This document shows, piece after piece, positions 6,929-10,449 of a stretch of 10,449 nucleotides of DNA; positions within the stretch are counted from its first letter, which is position 1, and each line of letters begins with the position of its first letter. A program made the position numbers and the translations under genes. The notes under the pieces are model-generated. The model saw only the letters and a program-made list of their open reading frames with translations. It made no database searches and had not been told where the DNA came from. Origin of the DNA: Bacteroidia bacterium. GTDB lineage: Bacteria; Bacteroidota; Bacteroidia; Chitinophagales; Saprospiraceae. The stretch covers positions 1 to 10,449 of the forward strand of contig JAUILM010000134.1 of NCBI GenBank assembly GCA_030432855.1. The letters run 5' to 3'.

Positions 6929-9900
6929 GCCTATTCTAACCATTAATGAGAGTTTACGTAAGCTTGAAAACCTTACAAGTTTTTACGGACATAATTCTGG
7001 ATTACACGGAATCGGTTCTGAGATAGATAGTACGAAATCATCTTCTCAAACAAGTACTAGTGAAAGGATTTATAAGGGACGTGTAGTTTCCAATCTAAAA
7101 GAGGATCTGAAGAATGATATTGATAATAGATTAGACCATCCTTTAGGGCAATTGAAGAACTTGAAAATTACAATAATTACACCAAGTACTAATATACATG
7201 GGGGAACCAAGAGACTAATCACTATTGCACATCACCTCCATATGCGTGGCCACAATGTGAAGTTAATTCGTCAGTATGATAGTCGTTCTTTAGATTGGTT
7301 TGACACGGAAGTTCCTATCTACGATTATCATTTTAATGATCGAACTAAGATTGGTGATCTTGAAAGATTTTTTCCAAATGGGGACATACTTATCACCTAT
7401 GGTAATAATAAGTCAAATAGTTTGCTTTCCCAATTATCTTCTTTAAAGGGTAAAAAATTCTCATTGTTTATGCATTTTGGTGTGCATGATAGAAAACTGG
7501 ATGTATTTAATTCAAACCTGAATGAATTTGAACTACTGGCAACCACAACTTGGATAAAGAGAGAAATGATTAAGGCTTCCGGTAGAAAGGAAGTTCGGAC
7601 AATCGATTTTGGAGTCTATTCTAAACAGTTTTATCCAACCAATATTCCTAAATATTTTCGAATAGGAAGCCTTTATCACACTGCAAAATGGAAGAATTCA
7701 GAGCAAGTAATTAGAGTTTGGAAGAAATTAAAACGCAAGGAATACTTTAAAGATTTAGAACTAATAATGTTTGGTCAATCGGATGGTCCAGGTCTTGATG
7801 ATCCCAACTTCATTTATGTAAAGGACCCTGATCAGAATGAACTTCGAGAAATATATTCATCTTGTTCGGCATGGGTTTCGACAAGTATAAAAGAGGGAAT
7901 TGGAATGTGTGCTGTTGAGGCTATGTTGTGTCAGACACCTTTAATTATTTATCCAAATGGTGGTTCCGAGGACTATTGTACCAATGAAAATTCGTTAATA
8001 GTTAGGTCAAGTGAGGATCTTGATTTTGAAGATGCTATAGAAAATCTGTTTACTAACTATCCTGTTTATGAATCAAAAGCTAGAACAGCTCGTGAAGATA
8101 TTTTAGGGCATACATGGAGTCGATCTATCAATTTGTTAGAATCTTCTTTTGATAAAAGCCTTAGCCTTAATAATGAGATTTATCGCTTTAGATCTAAATT
8201 TAAGCTTAGTATTGGAATTCCTGTGCATAATCAAATTGACTACTTGAAAAAATGTATAGATAGTATTTATACTAACACTTCGGTTTCATTCGAGATCATA
8301 ATAGTTGATGACAATAGTGATGGAGAGATTCAGATGTTTATTGATAGCCTGAGTACAAGTCATGGTAATATTAAATACATTAGAAATCAAGAGCAAAAGG
8401 GTTTTCCATATAATTGTAATTTGATTTCTTACTCTGCGATCGGTGAATACCTCTGTATCTTAAATTCAGATACTGTGGTCACTAAAGGGTGGGAATTAAA
8501 ATTACTTGAACCATTTCAAAAGCATATGGACCTTGGAATAACTGGTCCCAGTACATGTTATGGGCGAGCTAAGAATTATGATGAAGTTTCACAACAGTTA
8601 GATTTCCTATATGAAAATCGATTTAATCTCACTATGCAGGAGGTTAGTTCATTAGGAAAAAGGATTGGTGATGCATATGCAGGCGAATTTTATTTCACAG
8701 AATATGTGAATGGATTTTGCATGATGATTGATCCAAAAGTATTTTCTGTTGTGGGCTTCTTCGATAAAAAATTTGGTCTTGGTTCAAGGGAAGAGGTAGA
8801 ATTTGTTGATCGACTGCGGTCTAAGGGGTTTAAAGTTGGTTGGGTCAAAGACTCTTATGTTCATCATTATGGACATCGTTCTTTTGATTCACTTTCTCAT
8901 TCGAAGAATCTGTGGCAAGAGAATAAGACGCTTTACTATAAATTTAAGAACCTAAATGAGAAGGTGGGAATACCAAATGGCCAAGTGCTTTTTTTATTTA
9001 ATTCTGAGCATTCTAGTTCTACAAGAAAGAGAACATTTGAACCGATTATGAATCTCAGGAGATTTATCAGAGTAAAATTTAAGCACGTATCTCAATTTTC
9101 TGAAGTTGATATGATTGAAAGTAGTGTAGTTGTACTTCAGCGAATTGGAGGCTTAAATGAATTGATTGATCCTTCATTCTATCAAAATCTTAAGAAGTAC
9201 AAACAAAGGCATAACAAAGTTAAGGTCGTTTATGATATAGATGACTTTGTGGTAAGATCGCAAAATGATTTACCTTTAAGACTAATGTCATTTTGTGATA
9301 TAGTAGTTACACCAACCAGGTCATTTTCCGAGATTCTAGGAGAACTTTTGCCTGATACTAAAATAGTGACTATTCCAAATGGAGTGAATACTGATTACGA
9401 AGAGTTGGGGTATCATGGTATCGATATAGAGAATTGCCTTTCAAGAAATTGGATCACATGTTTTTCATTGGCAGGTGCCGGAATTGAAATTTTTAATGAT
9501 GTAGCTGGTAGGCTCTTAAAAGAAGGATATAAGTTTGAATTTCACTTTTTTACGGGGCAGAATTATGATCCTAATGAATATCCTAATATATATGTCAATA
9601 AGGCTATTCCACATAAAGATATGTTGCGAATTCTTTCAAGTTCAAAGTATACTTTAAATTTTGGTGAGCATAGCTATGAGTACTTTCGAAAGCTTAAACA
9701 GCAATATGGTTTCCTTGATGAAGATAAGGAGCCATTCATTAATTCCAAAAGCGGCTTGAAGTACTATAATGCAGCTATATGTCAATCCGTATTCTTATCA
9801 ACACCAACTCCTCAGGAATATAGTGAATTGATTGAGCATGGAATTAATGGATATCTCTTCGATTCCATGGAAGATCTTATTGATATCATTAGAACGATTG

Positions 9901-10040
9901 AGGACGGAGATGAGTCTATTTTGAAGTCTGTCATACAAGCGGCAAAAATTGATGTGTTGTCTAAGTATGATATTAAATTGATAACTGAGATGTACTTAGA
10001 TTTGTTTACTTCACTTACTAATGAAATACCTATAGGGTGA
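6903..10040 (+). CDS. Three-domain glycosyltransferase (GT4 - GT2 - GT4-like)
   Basis: The frame encodes 1,045 residues from a TTG at 6903, but the start is uncertain: there is no ATG before residue 114, and the frame is open back to 6855, inside the preceding gene. Residues 1-85 are a Ser/Lys-rich linker. Domain 1 (about 87-425) is GT-B, GT4-like: NIHGGTKRL near its start and KEGIGMCAVEAM with the EX7E pair E331/E339, then PNGGSEDYC. Domain 2 (about 432-690) is GT-A, GT2: SIGIPVHN, VDDNSDG (468-474), the metal-binding LNSDT (D523), SREEVEFVDR (E630/E631) and HHYGH (654-658). Domain 3 (about 692-1045) is again GT4-like: YDIDDF (777-782), IPNGV, and KSGLKYYNAA (949-958), where Asn replaces the usual acidic residue. 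Such polypeptides assemble several linkages of a surface polysaccharide from nucleotide sugars at the cytoplasmic face of the membrane. The sugars cannot be named. The stop overlaps the next GTG start by 4 bases. Confidence 0.87.
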   Translation: MEFLLRRNKPILTINESLRKLENLTSFYGHNSGLHGIGSEIDSTKSSSQTSTSERIYKGRVVSNLKEDLKNDIDNRLDHPLGQLKNLKITIITPSTNIHGGTKRLITIAHHLHMRGHNVKLIRQYDSRSLDWFDTEVPIYDYHFNDRTKIGDLERFFPNGDILITYGNNKSNSLLSQLSSLKGKKFSLFMHFGVHDRKLDVFNSNLNEFELLATTTWIKREMIKASGRKEVRTIDFGVYSKQFYPTNIPKYFRIGSLYHTAKWKNSEQVIRVWKKLKRKEYFKDLELIMFGQSDGPGLDDPNFIYVKDPDQNELREIYSSCSAWVSTSIKEGIGMCAVEAMLCQTPLIIYPNGGSEDYCTNENSLIVRSSEDLDFEDAIENLFTNYPVYESKARTAREDILGHTWSRSINLLESSFDKSLSLNNEIYRFRSKFKLSIGIPVHNQIDYLKKCIDSIYTNTSVSFEIIIVDDNSDGEIQMFIDSLSTSHGNIKYIRNQEQKGFPYNCNLISYSAIGEYLCILNSDTVVTKGWELKLLEPFQKHMDLGITGPSTCYGRAKNYDEVSQQLDFLYENRFNLTMQEVSSLGKRIGDAYAGEFYFTEYVNGFCMMIDPKVFSVVGFFDKKFGLGSREEVEFVDRLRSKGFKVGWVKDSYVHHYGHRSFDSLSHSKNLWQENKTLYYKFKNLNEKVGIPNGQVLFLFNSEHSSSTRKRTFEPIMNLRRFIRVKFKHVSQFSEVDMIESSVVVLQRIGGLNELIDPSFYQNLKKYKQRHNKVKVVYDIDDFVVRSQNDLPLRLMSFCDIVVTPTRSFSEILGELLPDTKIVTIPNGVNTDYEELGYHGIDIENCLSRNWITCFSLAGAGIEIFNDVAGRLLKEGYKFEFHFFTGQNYDPNEYPNIYVNKAIPHKDMLRILSSSKYTLNFGEHSYEYFRKLKQQYGFLDEDKEPFINSKSGLKYYNAAICQSVFLSTPTPQEYSELIEHGINGYLFDSMEDLIDIIRTIEDGDESILKSVIQAAKIDVLSKYDIKLITEMYLDLFTSLTNEIPIG

Positions 10041-10449
10041 GAGAAGAATTATTGAAGGAATTTGTAGAAGATCTATCAGGAAAGAGAATTTTGGAATTTG
10101 GTGCACTAGACAATCCAACATTGGATCGAACTATTTTCGATATCAGCTTCGTCGATTATGCTAGTAGAGAAGATCTTGCCAAGGCCGGAGAAAGTAACCC
10201 AAGATATATTTTTGACAAACTGGTAGATGTCGATTACGTATGTGATAATTTATTACTAAGTGATGTGATAGAGGACAAATTTGATGTAATCATCGCTAAC
10301 CATGTAGTAGAACATATACCCAATTTAATACTATGGTTTAGGGAGTTGAAAGCGATTATGAATGATGGAGCTTTAGTTTTTTTATCTATACCGGATAAAC
10401 GATATACATTTGATATATGTAGGAACTTAACAACCTTTGTTGATCTCGT
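10037..10449 (+). CDS. Class I SAM-dependent methyltransferase (partial, C-terminus off the right edge)
   Basis: The frame starts at GTG 10037, overlapping the glycosyltransferase stop (GTGA), and is still open at the window edge after 137 codons. An in-frame stop at 10022 leaves GTG as the earliest start; a TTG at 10052 is possible. Visible motifs are ILEFGALDNP (motif I, residues 18-27, with Ala where a second Gly is common), FDVIIANHVVEHIPNL (motif with the 'H-x-VEH' signature), FRELKAIMNDGALVFLSIPDKRYTFD, then RNLTTFVDL. The 'PDKRYTFD...R..T' stretch is typical of methyltransferases found with polysaccharide glycosyltransferases. A role in methylating or capping the glycan made by this operon is inferred from position. 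The two methyltransferases in the operon are not close copies of each other. Confidence 0.85.
   Translation, partial: MREELLKEFVEDLSGKRILEFGALDNPTLDRTIFDISFVDYASREDLAKAGESNPRYIFDKLVDVDYVCDNLLLSDVIEDKFDVIIANHVVEHIPNLILWFRELKAIMNDGALVFLSIPDKRYTFDICRNLTTFVDL

Overview
The window looks like chromosomal DNA of a member of the phylum Bacteroidota, probably an environmental Cytophagales or Flavobacteriales type. The signs are a protein with a C-terminal type IX secretion (T9SS) type B sorting domain, a DUF5916 outer-membrane protein, a -7-like box resembling the Bacteroidota consensus (TAnnTTTG), and weak or absent Shine-Dalgarno sequences. No RNA gene, CRISPR array, transposase or attachment site was found.

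Left part (1-4673), all on the minus strand: a secreted tandem NIPSNAP-family protein that runs off the left edge (1-633), a DUF5916 protein with an N-terminal CBM9-like domain and a C-terminal outer-membrane barrel (840-3080), and a cell-surface or secreted multi-domain T9SS cargo protein (3177-4673). All three carry signal peptides. They are probably separate envelope functions, not a pathway.

Divergent intergenic region (4674-4958): it separates the left block from a plus-strand operon. It is AT-rich and holds a perfect 6-bp inverted repeat, which is a candidate operator.

Right part (4959-10449), all on the plus strand and tightly overlapping: a class I SAM-dependent methyltransferase; a PAPS-dependent-type sulfotransferase with a long C-terminal coiled coil; a three-domain glycosyltransferase (GT4 - GT2 - GT4-like); and a second SAM-dependent methyltransferase cut by the right edge. 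Most junctions are 4-base stop/start overlaps, which suggests translational coupling. This is part of a surface-polysaccharide (O-antigen, capsule or exopolysaccharide) assembly and decoration cluster: the glycosyltransferase adds several sugars, and the sulfotransferase and methyltransferases decorate or cap the chain. The right part is more AT-rich than the left, as is common for exchangeable glycan loci.

The most interesting point is the sulfotransferase/glycosyltransferase junction at 6855-6928. The glycosyltransferase frame has no ATG start, is open well back into the end of the sulfotransferase gene, and reads as a natural continuation of it in a different frame. Either a one-base indel (biological or a sequencing error) has split a single protein of roughly 1,470 residues, or the second gene uses a rare start codon. 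A sulfotransferase joined to a coiled coil also invites comparison with coiled-coil chain-length rulers such as WbdD; that comparison is a hypothesis only.
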